This document shows positions 34,416 through 43,802 of a DNA stretch of 64,000 nucleotides, one piece after another; within the stretch, counting starts at the first letter, position 1; the number at the start of each line of letters is the position of its first letter. The notes under the pieces are model-generated. The model was not told where the DNA came from. It did not search any database and saw only the letters and a list, made by a program, of their open reading frames with translations. The stretch is taken from the NCBI RefSeq assembly GCF_000215975.1, contig NC_015682.1, forward strand, positions 868,001-932,000, given 5' to 3'. The position numbers and the translations under genes were made by a program. Source of the stretch: Thermodesulfobacterium geofontis OPF15 (GTDB taxonomy: Bacteria > Desulfobacterota > Thermodesulfobacteria > Thermodesulfobacteriales > Thermodesulfobacteriaceae).

Positions 34416-35180
34416 TTACCCTCTTAAATCCTTTTCAATAATTTCTGCTATTTTTTTTCCGCTCATAAGCATCCCACCAAAAATGGGACCCATTCTTGGA
34501 AGCCCAAAAACTTCACAAACTGCTATTCCTGTAACATAAAGCCCCTCCGCCACCTTTCCAGTATAATCAACTACCAATTTTTCAGAAACCTCACTCCAAT
34601 TAGATTTTTCCCCTTTTATAATTATATTTAATTCAGGATTTTTCTCTGCTGCAATTTGAACAATCTCAGCTCCATGTCCTGTTGCATCAATAAGTGCCTT
34701 TGATTGAGTATAGAGGGGATCTACGTGAAGTCCAGAGATTTCAATTGCTGTCCATCTCCATAAAACTCCTGTAACTCTTGGAGGGTTATCCCTTACTATA
34801 ACATCTTCTACATGAACTCCCAGAATTATTTTAGCCCCTGCATCAAGTGCTCCAACTGCAAGTTTTGCTATAAGTTCTGCAGGATCAATAGTATAAAGAT
34901 TTTTTTCAGCTTCTTTATATTTTATTTTAAAATCTTTTAGAATAGGAAGAGCCTCTTCTTGAACAACTATTTTTGGAATCATATTTCCTCCGCCTCCTAT
35001 ACCGCCACCAAAGGAAAGCCTTTTTTCATAAACAAGAACTTTAAATCCCTTATCTGCTAAATATTTAGCTGAAGTTAAACCAGATGGACCTGCACCTACA
35101 ATAAGCACATCTACATCACTATACTCATAAAGATCTTCCATTCCGAATTTAACTATAGCCCTTTGAATTTTTAATTCCAT
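34416..35180 (-). CDS. thi4: Sulfide-dependent adenosine diphosphate thiazole synthase
   Basis: Makes the thiazole precursor of thiamine from NAD and glycine. 254 residues with an FAD/NAD-type Rossmann start (DVLIVGAGPSGLTSAKYLADKG), GGGIGGGGNMIPKI, and GLYVTGIAVCEVFGLPRMGPIFGGMLMSG. The residue that is the sulfur-donating Cys in yeast Thi4 appears as His in GLHVDPLY, as in the archaeal enzymes that use free sulfide catalytically. That fits a sulfide-rich anaerobic life. I saw no TPP riboswitch in the 135 bp upstream. Confidence 0.92.
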   Translation of the reverse strand: MELKIQRAIVKFGMEDLYEYSDVDVLIVGAGPSGLTSAKYLADKGFKVLVYEKRLSFGGGIGGGGNMIPKIVVQEEALPILKDFKIKYKEAEKNLYTIDPAELIAKLAVGALDAGAKIILGVHVEDVIVRDNPPRVTGVLWRWTAIEISGLHVDPLYTQSKALIDATGHGAEIVQIAAEKNPELNIIIKGEKSNWSEVSEKLVVDYTGKVAEGLYVTGIAVCEVFGLPRMGPIFGGMLMSGKKIAEIIEKDLRG

Positions 35181-35263
35181 TTGCCCCTCCTCTGATAAAA
35201 TATTTAAAATGAAAATTTTTACACAAATTTTATATAAATTAATATTCAGTGAAAAAAGTAACT

Positions 35264-35290
35264 TTGTTATTTTCTGAATTTTATTATAAT
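35264..35290 (+). promoter_or_regulatory. Possible promoter of the MSHA-like operon
   Basis: TTGTTA (35264-35269) and TATAAT (35285-35290) lie 15 bp apart, upstream of AAGAAGGG and the ATG at 35316. The -10 is perfect but the spacing is short. Confidence 0.35.
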
Positions 35291-35315
35291 AACTTTAAAA
35301 AAGAAGGGATTTGAA

Positions 35316-36956
35316 ATGGAAAAAAAACCTATAGGTCAGCTTCTTAAAGAAAAGGGATTTATTAGCGAAGATTATATTCAATTTGCTTTACTTGAGCAAA
35401 AAGCAACAGGAGAAAAACTTGGAGAGGTTTTAGTAAGAACAGGTCTGGCAACAGATTTAGAAATTGCTATGGTTCTTGCTGAACAAAGTGGTTTGCCTTT
35501 TCTTGACCTTTCTGAAATTTCACCCTCTCAAGAAGCTTTAAATAAAGTTCCTCCTTCTTTTGCAAGAAAATATGAAGTTTTGCCTATAAGAATTAATCCT
35601 GATAGAACTCTTGAGGTGGCTATTTCAGATCCCTTTAATTTTTACCTAATTGAGGCAACTTCAAGGGTTTCAGGATTAAAAGTAGCTCCTTTTGTATCTG
35701 CATCTTCTCAAATTAAAAAAACTATAGAAAAATTCTATTATTTCTTAGAAAATCCCGTTGAAGCACAAATTTCAACTGTTATTGAAAAATTAAAGATTAA
35801 TCCTCAGGCGGACTTTGATGCTGAAGATCTTTTGGAAAAACTTTTAATCTTAGCCATTATAAAAAGAGCTACAGATTTACATATCACTCCCACTGAAAAG
35901 AGTGTTCAAATTCATTTAAGAATAGATGGAGTGCTTGAGCCTTTAATAGTTTTTCCCAGAGCTATATATGGAAAGTTGGTAAATGTGGTAAAAATAAAAG
36001 GGCAGATGGATATAGCTGAAACAAGGCTTCCTCAGGATGGGAGAATGCAATTTTCCTTCTTAGGAGAATCTTTTGATTTGAGAATTTCAAGCATAAGAAC
36101 AACCTTTGGAGAAAATTTAGTCTTAAGATTTCTCCCTTTAGGTGCTTATGCACAACATCTTTTTTATTTGGGTTTTTCTAATGAACAGATTGAGCTTATT
36201 CGTCAAATTATGGGTTCTCCCTATGGAATGTTTTTAGTTACTGGACCAACTGGTTCTGGTAAAACAACAACTTTATTTGCCTGTCTTAGAATTCTTAATC
36301 TCCTTGAAAAAAATGTTCTCACTGCAGAGGATCCTATTGAATATAGGTTACCTTTAGTAAGACAAACACAGGTGCATGAAGAAATTGGTTATACCTTTGC
36401 AAAAGCTATAAGGCATTTTTTGCGTCAAGACCCTGATGTAATTATGGTAGGTGAAATAAGAGATGAAGAAACAGCTCAAATGGCAGTAAGAGCATCTCTT
36501 ACCGGGCATCTTTTTCTCTCTACCGTTCATACCAATGACGCACTTTCCACTATTTTTAGATTAAGAGATCTTGGAATTTCTCCAGATATGCTTTCTTCTA
36601 CTCTGATAGGACTTTTAGCACAAAGATTAATAAGAAAAATCTGTCCCTATTGTAAAGAAGAATATAAACCTGATCCTAAACTTTTAAAATATTATGGACT
36701 TCCTGAAAATTATGTCTATTATAGAGGGAGAGGGTGTGAGTCCTGTAGATTTAAAGGCTATCTTGGAAGAACTGTAATTGCAGAAATTTTTTATATAGAT
36801 GAAGACTTTATTAAACTTCTTTCTAAAGATGCAACCTTTCCAGAATTTTTAGAACTTGCTAAATCAAAAAATATTAAATTTTTAAAAGATGATGCTAAAA
36901 GAAAAGTTTTAGAAGGAATAACAACTGTGGAAGAGATAAAAAGAGTAATTGGGTAA
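35316..36956 (+). CDS. Type II secretion / type IV pilus assembly ATPase (GspE/MshE-like)
   Basis: 546 residues. An N-terminal MshEN domain (GQLLKEKGFISEDYIQFALLEQ, and SGLPFLDL) precedes the secretion ATPase core: Walker A GPTGSGKTTT at 310-319, Asp box EDPIEYRLPLVRQTQV, Walker B RQDPDVIMVGEIRDEET, and the His box TGHLFLSTVHTND. A tetracysteine zinc site (CPYC and CESC) follows. It should drive pilus or pseudopilus assembly at the inner membrane. First gene of an eight-gene operon. Confidence 0.93.
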   Translation: MEKKPIGQLLKEKGFISEDYIQFALLEQKATGEKLGEVLVRTGLATDLEIAMVLAEQSGLPFLDLSEISPSQEALNKVPPSFARKYEVLPIRINPDRTLEVAISDPFNFYLIEATSRVSGLKVAPFVSASSQIKKTIEKFYYFLENPVEAQISTVIEKLKINPQADFDAEDLLEKLLILAIIKRATDLHITPTEKSVQIHLRIDGVLEPLIVFPRAIYGKLVNVVKIKGQMDIAETRLPQDGRMQFSFLGESFDLRISSIRTTFGENLVLRFLPLGAYAQHLFYLGFSNEQIELIRQIMGSPYGMFLVTGPTGSGKTTTLFACLRILNLLEKNVLTAEDPIEYRLPLVRQTQVHEEIGYTFAKAIRHFLRQDPDVIMVGEIRDEETAQMAVRASLTGHLFLSTVHTNDALSTIFRLRDLGISPDMLSSTLIGLLAQRLIRKICPYCKEEYKPDPKLLKYYGLPENYVYYRGRGCESCRFKGYLGRTVIAEIFYIDEDFIKLLSKDATFPEFLELAKSKNIKFLKDDAKRKVLEGITTVEEIKRVIG

Positions 36957-38161
36957 TGCCTGTTTACAAATACGAAGCATTAAATAGAGAAGGACTAATT
37001 GTAAAAGGGGAGATTGAGGCCTTAAATTTGGAAGAATTTTTTAATTATCTTTCTCAAGAAAGGCTTACCCTCTTAAAATATAAAACTAAGATATTTCCTT
37101 GGGAAAAATTATTTAAAAGAATAAAAAGGAAAGAATTAGCTGAATTTTGTCACAATTTAGCTTTTTTAATTTCTGCTGGAGTTCCTATAATTTCAGCTTT
37201 AAAGGATTTAAAAGAAACTATTGTTAATCCTCTTCTTAAAAGAAAGGTAGAGAAAATCATATCTGAAATATTAAAAGGAGAAACCCTTTCTTCTGCCTTT
37301 GAAAAGGTTAATATTTTCCCACCTATCGTTATCTCTTTAGTAAAAATAGGAGAAGAAACTGGAAGACTTGACAAAACTTTAGAGGAAGCTTCAAGACATC
37401 TTTATCGTGTAGAAGAAATAATTTCTCAAACCAAAAGGGCTATGATGTATCCTACGTTTGTAATATTTTCTATTTCAGGAGCTTTTCTTTTTTGGATGAT
37501 TTATGTATTACCTAAAATTTTAGAAGTTTTTAAACAAATGCAAATTAAATTGCCACTTCCAACCATTATTTTAATGAGAGTGGTAGAGACCTTTCAGAAA
37601 CATTATCTTTTAGTTTTAGTTTTGTTAACCCCGATTATAGCTATTATTTTTTTAATTGCTTTATACAAAAATCCCAAAACTCAGGCTAATGTTGAGAAAT
37701 TTTTGTTAAAACTTCCTTTTATAGGATTTGTAAAAAGATCAAGTTTTCTTGCCTTCTTTTTTGAATACTTTTCTTTACTTTTAGAAGCTGGAATAGATAT
37801 TTTAAGAAGTTTTGATTTAATGCATGAATCTTTAAATACTCATCTTCCCAAAAAAATAGTTTTAAAGGTTAAAGATAAAGTTGTAGCTGGTTTTCTTTTA
37901 AGTGAGGCTTTAAAAACAGAAGAAATTTTTAATCCCTTTGATATAAGATTAGTTAGTGTGGGAGAACAAACTGGTAAATTACCAGAGCAAATGAAAATGT
38001 TATCAGATCATTATTTTAATGAAGTTCAAAATTTAATTCAAACTATGAGTAAAGTACTTGAACCAACGATTATTGCAATTGCTGGAATTATATTTTTAAT
38101 TATCGTAATAGCTCTAATTGGACCTATATATGAGCTTGTTTCACAACTTGGGAGAATGTAA
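36956..38161 (+). CDS. Inner-membrane assembly platform protein (GspF/PilC/MshG-like)
   Basis: 401 residues with two GspF domains. The first has LAEFCHNLAFLISAGVPIISALKDLK and SLVKIGEETGRLDKTLEEAS; the second SFLAFFFEYFSLLLEAGIDILRSFDL and LVSVGEQTGKLPEQMKMLSDHY. Three transmembrane segments are visible (near 170, 220 and the C-terminus). It starts on the last base of the ATPase stop codon region, so translation is coupled. Confidence 0.94.
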   Translation: MPVYKYEALNREGLIVKGEIEALNLEEFFNYLSQERLTLLKYKTKIFPWEKLFKRIKRKELAEFCHNLAFLISAGVPIISALKDLKETIVNPLLKRKVEKIISEILKGETLSSAFEKVNIFPPIVISLVKIGEETGRLDKTLEEASRHLYRVEEIISQTKRAMMYPTFVIFSISGAFLFWMIYVLPKILEVFKQMQIKLPLPTIILMRVVETFQKHYLLVLVLLTPIIAIIFLIALYKNPKTQANVEKFLLKLPFIGFVKRSSFLAFFFEYFSLLLEAGIDILRSFDLMHESLNTHLPKKIVLKVKDKVVAGFLLSEALKTEEIFNPFDIRLVSVGEQTGKLPEQMKMLSDHYFNEVQNLIQTMSKVLEPTIIAIAGIIFLIIVIALIGPIYELVSQLGRM

Positions 38162-38165
38162 AAAT

Positions 38166-38339
38166 ATGGTTTTTATTTTAATAATATCACTTATTTTAAT
38201 AGGATTTGGATATTTTACTCTTTTTACCCTTGATCCTAATTTAGCTTATGAAAAGCTGGTATTTGAGGTTAGAATGGCTCAGATTTCTATTATAATAGGA
38301 AGTTTTTTATTAGCCTTTTACCTTTACAAAAGACTATAA
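38166..38339 (+). CDS. Small two-helix membrane protein of the MSHA-like operon
   Basis: 57 residues from the ATG at 38166, with GGGAGA upstream. Nearly all of it is two hydrophobic helices (VFILIISLILIGFGYFTLF and ISIIIGSFLLAFYLYKRL) linked by about 18 residues. I do not recognise it. It sits between the platform protein and AAA ATPase genes, 4 bp after the former, and is probably an accessory inner-membrane subunit. An in-frame TTG or ATG further upstream would overlap the platform gene by over 40 bp and is less likely. Confidence 0.55.
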   Translation: MVFILIISLILIGFGYFTLFTLDPNLAYEKLVFEVRMAQISIIIGSFLLAFYLYKRL

Positions 38340-38355
38340 AATGAGATTTTAAGAA

Positions 38356-39270
38356 ATGGATTTTTTAGATAAAAAAGAAGAAAAATTTTTTGATTATTTA
38401 GAATTTTTTGGACTTAAAGAACCTCCCTTTTCTCTTACACCAGATCCTAATTATTTCTTTCCAGCATCTACTCATATAAAGGTTATAGAAGTTTTTAAAT
38501 ATGGATTTTTAAAAAAAGAAGGATTTATGATATTAACTGGAGAGCCAGGACTTGGAAAAACTTTACTTATAAAATTAATTTTAAAAAATCTGCCTGAAAA
38601 TTTTGAAAAAATTTTCCTTCTCACCCCAACACTTTCTCCCTACGAATTGATATTAAGTATTTCTCAAAAATTGAATCTTATTTCAGAAAAAGAAAGTATA
38701 TCAAAAGAGATTTTGTTAAATCTTTTACAAAAATATTTGGAAAACTTAGAAAAAGAAGGGAAAACTTTATTAATAATAATAGATGAAGCCCAAAATCTTC
38801 CTTTAGAAACACTTGAGGAATTAAGACTTCTTAGCAATTTTGAAACAGAAAAAAATAAACTTATTCAATTTTTTCTTGCAGGACAACCCCTTTTAACAGA
38901 AAAATTAAAAAGTTATCAGCTTTATCAATTAGCTCAAAGGATAACTATATGGGAAAATTTAGCTCCTTTCAATAAAAACGAAACAGGAGAATATGTTAGA
39001 TTTCGCCTTGCTAAAGCAGGACATCCTATTATAACTTTTGAAAGGAATTTTGAAAAACTTTTATATGAATTTACTAAAGGGATACCAAGACTAATAAACA
39101 AACTAATGGATAGAACTTTGTTAGTAGCTTTTGCTGAAAGATCTCAAAAAATTAAAAAGAAACACTTAAAAATTGCCAGAAACTCCTTTCCAGATGAGGT
39201 ATTTCCTGTAAAATCTAAGAAAAAATTTTGGAGATTAATCAAAGGTCTAAGATGGATAGCATCTGGATAA
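38356..39270 (+). CDS. AAA ATPase, MshM/ExeA-like
   Basis: 304 residues. The ExeA/MshM N-terminus is clear: FGLKEPPFSLTPDPNYFFPASTH. Walker A is GEPGLGKT near residue 71 and Walker B is LLIIIDEAQNLP, followed by LEELRLLSNFE and QRITIWENLAPF. A C-terminal basic tail has no obvious peptidoglycan-binding domain. Such ATPases help secretin or pilus complexes assemble across the cell wall. Confidence 0.9.
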   Translation: MDFLDKKEEKFFDYLEFFGLKEPPFSLTPDPNYFFPASTHIKVIEVFKYGFLKKEGFMILTGEPGLGKTLLIKLILKNLPENFEKIFLLTPTLSPYELILSISQKLNLISEKESISKEILLNLLQKYLENLEKEGKTLLIIIDEAQNLPLETLEELRLLSNFETEKNKLIQFFLAGQPLLTEKLKSYQLYQLAQRITIWENLAPFNKNETGEYVRFRLAKAGHPIITFERNFEKLLYEFTKGIPRLINKLMDRTLLVAFAERSQKIKKKHLKIARNSFPDEVFPVKSKKKFWRLIKGLRWIASG

Positions 39271-40565
39271 TAAAGCCTTTAAAAGAAAACCTATTTGAAG
39301 GTTTTAAGTTTGATAAAAAATTTAAAAATTTTGAATTTTTTTCAGAAATAGAAGTTTCTCAACTTAAAAATCAAAGAGTTTATTTAATTTTAGAACCTCA
39401 GCTTTTTTTTGTCGAAATTGTAGAAATTCCTGGCAAAATAAGAGAATTTATTAGAATACAAGCAGAAAATAGGGTAAAAGAAAGTGGTATTTTTTTAAGC
39501 CCTCCTAAAACAATTTACAAAATTCTTGAAACACTTGAGGTAAGTTCAAAAGTTTTTGTTTTTGGTATAGAAGAAAAAATTATTAATACCTATCTTGAAA
39601 AGTTAAGAAAAGCTCAGGCAAGAGTAGAAGTTATCACCCATAAACTACTTTCTACCTTTTGTTGGTTTAAAAGAGTATTTGCTTATAAAGATATTAATTA
39701 TCCTGTTTTGTTGGTTATTTTAGATCCTACAGGAATATGGTATTTAGCTGTTTCTGAGAAGGCACCCTTGTATGGAAAATTTTCTCCTGTAGATGAATTT
39801 ATTGGAATTTCCCCTCAAGCCCTTTTAGGAGATATATTAACTTTAAAAGATTATTTGTATAGATTTTTTAGAGAAGACTTAAAGGGATTAATTCTCTTGG
39901 GTAAGGAAAAAGAAAAGATAGGAAAAGAAGCTCTTATAGAAGCAACAAAATTACCTATAATTAATCTTACTTCTATAGCACAAGAAGCTTACATCTATCC
40001 TGAAATATTTGGTGCTATAGAACTTGAACCAGAATTTAATTTTCTACCCTATTTAGAAAAAGTTTTTTTAAATCAGATAAAATGGATTGAAAAATTAACA
40101 CCCCTCTTTTTAGGCTTGGCAAGTTTAAATTTTCTCTTAGGCATTGTTTTTTATAAAATGAATTCGGATTTAGAGGAAAAAATTGATCTTGAACTACTTT
40201 CTACAAGAAAATTAATAAATGAAATTTCTTATAAATTGCCAGAAGAATCTCTTCAAAAAATAAAAACATATATAAATTTGGAAAAAGAAAAGATAGCAAG
40301 TTTCAGACTTGATGAGTTTTTAATATGGCTTTCACAAAATTGGGATAATAAATTGGTTTTAAAAAATTTAAAAATAGAAAATGTTGGAAATAATACCTCT
40401 AAAATTTTGATAGATATTGAAATTAGAGGTGATTTTTTATCTGCCCAAAAAAAGACAGATGAGTTGATTAAAGATTTTGGTAGATACTTCAAAATAGAAA
40501 GTAGCAATTTTAATTTTTCAGGAAAAGAAAATAAAGCAACCTTAAGTTTATCTTTAATAAAATGA
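39252..40565 (+). CDS. Pilus biogenesis protein, PilM-PilN / GspL / MshI-like
   Basis: About 437 residues from the ATG at 39252 (AAAGG seven bases upstream), overlapping the ATPase gene by 19 bp. The first 260 residues look like the actin-like cytoplasmic PilM/MshI domain (VYLILEPQLFFVEIVEIPGKIREFIRIQAENRVKES). A transmembrane segment (LTPLFLGLASLNFLLGIVFY) and a PilN-like periplasmic part (KNLKIENVGNNTSKILIDIEIRGDF) follow. Members link the cytoplasmic ATPase with the inner-membrane complex. Family assignment rests mainly on domain order and operon place. Confidence 0.75.
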   Translation: MDSIWIIKPLKENLFEGFKFDKKFKNFEFFSEIEVSQLKNQRVYLILEPQLFFVEIVEIPGKIREFIRIQAENRVKESGIFLSPPKTIYKILETLEVSSKVFVFGIEEKIINTYLEKLRKAQARVEVITHKLLSTFCWFKRVFAYKDINYPVLLVILDPTGIWYLAVSEKAPLYGKFSPVDEFIGISPQALLGDILTLKDYLYRFFREDLKGLILLGKEKEKIGKEALIEATKLPIINLTSIAQEAYIYPEIFGAIELEPEFNFLPYLEKVFLNQIKWIEKLTPLFLGLASLNFLLGIVFYKMNSDLEEKIDLELLSTRKLINEISYKLPEESLQKIKTYINLEKEKIASFRLDEFLIWLSQNWDNKLVLKNLKIENVGNNTSKILIDIEIRGDFLSAQKKTDELIKDFGRYFKIESSNFNFSGKENKATLSLSLIK

Positions 40566-40996
40566 AAGAATTAATAAAGGGTTACCAAAGAAAACTTATT
40601 TTTTGGTGTTTCTCTTTAATACTCTTTTTCTTGTCTTTAATTTTTGTCTTCTCTCAAGTTATTAAAATATTTGATAATTCTCAGAAACTTAGTTCACTCT
40701 TAGAAAATAAAAATAATTTAATTTCTCAAGTAGAAAATCTTAATCTTTTGATTTTAAAGATTCATCCAGAAAGATTAATAGAACCTCAGACTATACCTGT
40801 AAATATAGCCTTTGAAATAAATAGTCTTTCTTCTGCCCTTTCAAATCTATCTTCTTTATATTCTGAAAACGGAAGTCTTTTTAGAATAAAAGAAGCTACT
40901 ATTTCTACTTGTGAAAAAAGTGAAAACGAAACTTTAAACAGTACCTGTTTTTATACGATAAGATTATCAGGGGAAAAAGTAAAATATGCTTTTTAG
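40562..40996 (+). CDS. PilO/MshJ-like inner-membrane protein
   Basis: 144 residues: one transmembrane helix near the N-terminus (IFWCFSLILFFLSLIFVFSQV), a coiled coil (LSSLLENKNNLISQVENLNLLI) and a periplasmic alpha/beta region. Two cysteines near the C-terminus (STCEKSENETLNSTC) could form a disulfide. The PilO/MshJ assignment comes from size, topology and position after the PilM/PilN-type gene; the sequence itself is divergent. Confidence 0.6.
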   Translation: MKELIKGYQRKLIFWCFSLILFFLSLIFVFSQVIKIFDNSQKLSSLLENKNNLISQVENLNLLILKIHPERLIEPQTIPVNIAFEINSLSSALSNLSSLYSENGSLFRIKEATISTCEKSENETLNSTCFYTIRLSGEKVKYAF

Positions 40997-41007
40997 GTTA
41001 AGTAAAA

Positions 41008-41484
41008 ATGAAAGAGATTTATAAAATTTATTTGATTTTTTGGGGACCTATTTTGGTTTTAGCAATTTTTTCTATTTTATTTCTTTTAAAATATAAAAAT
41101 ACTTTAACCCCCTTTTCCGAAATAAAGCTCTCTTCAAGCTACATTGAGGTAGCAAATGAGTTAAATAAACTAAGTTCCTTAAAACCCTTTAGACTTGTAG
41201 AAAACTATAATATAATTGTAGATCCCTTTTTAACTGGTTTTAAAGAAAAAGTTCCCAAAGAAAAAACAATAGCTTCAGAGTTAAGACCTATAAAAACACT
41301 ACATTTAAGTATGATTTATATAGAAGGAACGAAAAAGATATGTATAATAAATAATAGTAAGTTTACTGAAGGAAGTAAATTAGAGAAGGACATAAAAATA
41401 GTAAGGATAGGTGATTATTATGTGGATTTACAAATTAAAGACAAAACTAAAAGGCTCCTTTTGGGGCAAGCTATTAGTTTTTAG
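41008..41484 (+). CDS. PilP/GspC-like inner-membrane protein
   Basis: 158 residues with one N-terminal transmembrane segment (LIFWGPILVLAIFSILFLL) and a C-terminal beta domain (LHLSMIYIEGTKKICIINNSKFTEGSKL followed by VRIGDYYVDLQIKDKTKRLLLG) that matches the homology region of PilP/GspC/MshK proteins, which dock on the secretin. Its last 65 bases overlap the start of the secretin gene in another frame, an unusually long overlap. Confidence 0.65.
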   Translation: MKEIYKIYLIFWGPILVLAIFSILFLLKYKNTLTPFSEIKLSSSYIEVANELNKLSSLKPFRLVENYNIIVDPFLTGFKEKVPKEKTIASELRPIKTLHLSMIYIEGTKKICIINNSKFTEGSKLEKDIKIVRIGDYYVDLQIKDKTKRLLLGQAISF

Positions 41485-43003
41485 TTCATTAATTTTCTTA
41501 GTAAGTTGTGCTACAAAAGAGCCTGAACTGGAAAAGGCATCTTCTGAATTTTTGAAAAAAGCTTATGGAAATGAAACTAAAGAAGAAATTAAAGAAAATT
41601 CTTTCCAAACCCAAGAAACTCAATTAACTCCTCTTTATAAAGAAATTTCTCCTCTTGAAACCAAAACCCTTACCCTTTCTTTTAAAGAAGAAAACTTTGA
41701 AAATGTGCTTTATTTTCTTGCAAAGGAAGCAGGACTTAATTTGGTAATTTCTCCAGAAATTTACACACTTATTCCAGAAGGTTCAAGAAAAATAAGCTTT
41801 CAGTTTAAAAATCAAACTTTAAAAAATATTTTGGAATCTGTTTTGGAGTCCCTAAATTTGCACTATCAAATTAAAAAAGGGATTCTTTATGTTGTTCCTT
41901 TTGAAGAAAAAACCTATTCCTTAGGATTTTTACATGTAATCCAAGGAAGTGAATTTAAATTAGGAGGGGATGTTCTTGGTGGTGAAATGATGATGGGAGG
42001 TTATGGAGGTTATGGTGGTTATGGTGGTGTAGGGACACCTACAATTATCTATACACCTTTGAAAGGTAAATATGAGGTAAAAGGAGAGTTAGAAAAAAAG
42101 CAAATAGATATATATACTCAATTAGAAGAATCTATTAAAGCTCTCCTAAGTGATAAAGGAATCTATACTTTAAATAGGTTAACAGGGACTTTATATGTAA
42201 AAGATAGACCAAGTCACATTAAAATGGTTTCTAAATTTATAGAGGATTTAAAATCAAGATATGAAAAGCAAGTCCTTATTGAGGCAAAAATAGTAGAAGT
42301 AGCTCTTAATAAAGAACACGATATGGGAATTGATTGGTTAGAAATTGCTAATTATTCTTTAGAAAATAGGATAAGACTTGATGAATTAACTTCCAGATTT
42401 ACTACCAGACCAAATGAGCCAACCATCGCTCTTACTATTACAGGAAGACCTGATATTAATTTGGTTTTAAATCTTTTAAAACAATACGGAAATCTTAATA
42501 TTCTTTCCAATCCTCGATTAAGAGTTATTCATGGACAACCAGCCTTAATAAGTGTAGGACGCTCAGTAGAATTTGTAAAACAAATTATAAGAGAACTCGT
42601 TACAGCTGAACAAGTTGCCCGGGTTCAAATAAGTGTTACTACTTCCTCTATTTTTGATGGTGTCTTATTAGGAGTAACTCCTTATATTACAGAGGGAAAC
42701 GAAATTCTTCTTCATGTAGTTCCTATAAAAAGTGATATTATTTCTTTAAGAAGAGAAGATTTTGGTCAAGATACCTCAGTAACCCTTCCTGAAGTTAATT
42801 TAAGAGAGGCAACTTCCATAATAAAAGTTAATCCGGGAGATATAATTGTCTTAGGTGGGCTTATTTTAGAGAAAGAAAGTGTTAATGAGAAAAAAATTGC
42901 AGGCTTTGGAGATATTCCTATTTTAGGAAACCTCTTTAAAAGAGAACAAAAGGCTACACAAAAAACAGAACTTGTAATTATTATAAAAGTAAATTTGGTA
43001 TAA
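41420..43003 (+). CDS. Secretin lipoprotein (MshL/PilQ/GspD-like)
   Basis: About 527 residues from the ATG at 41420 (a GTG at 41411 is possible). The lipobox LIFLVSC (Cys30) points to outer-membrane anchoring. An N-domain region (FENVLYFLAKEAGLNLVISPE) is followed by a Gly/Met-rich loop (GGEMMMGGYGGYGGYGG), KH-like domains (RYEKQVLIEAKIVEVAL) and the secretin core (LNILSNPRLRVIHGQPALISVG; VNPGDIIVLGGLI; IPILGNLFKRE). It forms the outer-membrane ring through which the pilus or cargo leaves. Confidence 0.93.
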   Translation: MWIYKLKTKLKGSFWGKLLVFSSLIFLVSCATKEPELEKASSEFLKKAYGNETKEEIKENSFQTQETQLTPLYKEISPLETKTLTLSFKEENFENVLYFLAKEAGLNLVISPEIYTLIPEGSRKISFQFKNQTLKNILESVLESLNLHYQIKKGILYVVPFEEKTYSLGFLHVIQGSEFKLGGDVLGGEMMMGGYGGYGGYGGVGTPTIIYTPLKGKYEVKGELEKKQIDIYTQLEESIKALLSDKGIYTLNRLTGTLYVKDRPSHIKMVSKFIEDLKSRYEKQVLIEAKIVEVALNKEHDMGIDWLEIANYSLENRIRLDELTSRFTTRPNEPTIALTITGRPDINLVLNLLKQYGNLNILSNPRLRVIHGQPALISVGRSVEFVKQIIRELVTAEQVARVQISVTTSSIFDGVLLGVTPYITEGNEILLHVVPIKSDIISLRREDFGQDTSVTLPEVNLREATSIIKVNPGDIIVLGGLILEKESVNEKKIAGFGDIPILGNLFKREQKATQKTELVIIIKVNLV

Positions 43004-43004
43004 A

Positions 43005-43793
43005 ATGGGTAGTTTTTACGAAATTATTAAAAATCTTAAAATTCCTGAGGAAAAAAGAAAACCTGAAGGAAAAAGAGTCTTTAAAATAAAACCTCGGATT
43101 TTATTTTTATCCTTTTTTTCTTTATTAGTTTTATCTGGTTTAGCTTTGGTTATTTTTAGTTATTATATGAAAAGTTACTATACGAAGGATGTAAAAATAA
43201 CTTCTCAAGAAGGTTTAAAACCTCCTATATCATCTCCCCAAGTAAATGAAACAGTAAGCATTACAAAACCCCTTCCTCAAGAAGAAGTTGCAAAACCTAT
43301 ACCTAAGAAAAAACTCGCTAAAACGTCTCCTATTTTTAAAAATGCTTTAGCTAAAAATATTTCTAAACCTAAGACTACTCAAACATCTGTTATCTCAAAG
43401 CCTAAAGAGGAAAAGGAGCCTTCTATAGAGGGGTTTCTTTTAACTAAGGAAGATTTATTAAATAACCTTCTTCTTGTTGCTGAAGAGGAAAGAAAAGGAG
43501 GGAATTGTAGAAAAGCCATCTCTTATTATAAAAGTTATTTAAAAGAAAGAGAAAATCCTTTGGTAATGAATAATTTGGGAGCCTGTTTAATTGAACTTGG
43601 AGATTTTGATTCTGCTATAAATATTTTTAATAGGGCATTCTCTTTAAAAAATGATCCAGAAATAAAATATAATTTAATAATAGCTTATTTTAAAAAAGGA
43701 GACAAAGAGAAGGCTTGTTTTGAGCTTAAAAAATTGGATGCCAATTCCTTTTTAGATGAAAGAATAAAAAGGCTTATAGAACTTTGTAAATAA
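43005..43793 (+). CDS. TPR protein, MshN-like
   Basis: 262 residues. A short cytoplasmic segment and one transmembrane helix (ILFLSFFSLLVLSGLALVIFSYYM) are followed by a long Pro/Lys-rich linker (about residues 65-140) and tetratricopeptide repeats at the C-terminus (NCRKAISYYKSYLKERENPLVMNNLGACLIELGDFDSAINIFNRAF). This architecture matches MshN, and the gene directly follows the secretin. Last gene of the rightward pilus operon. Confidence 0.78.
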   Translation: MGSFYEIIKNLKIPEEKRKPEGKRVFKIKPRILFLSFFSLLVLSGLALVIFSYYMKSYYTKDVKITSQEGLKPPISSPQVNETVSITKPLPQEEVAKPIPKKKLAKTSPIFKNALAKNISKPKTTQTSVISKPKEEKEPSIEGFLLTKEDLLNNLLLVAEEERKGGNCRKAISYYKSYLKERENPLVMNNLGACLIELGDFDSAINIFNRAFSLKNDPEIKYNLIIAYFKKGDKEKACFELKKLDANSFLDERIKRLIELCK

Positions 43794-43802
43794 AATTAAT
43801 AA

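Noticed and set aside
35181-35315. TPP riboswitch ahead of thi4
   Set aside because: No conserved riboswitch core is visible, and the space is shared with a divergent promoter.
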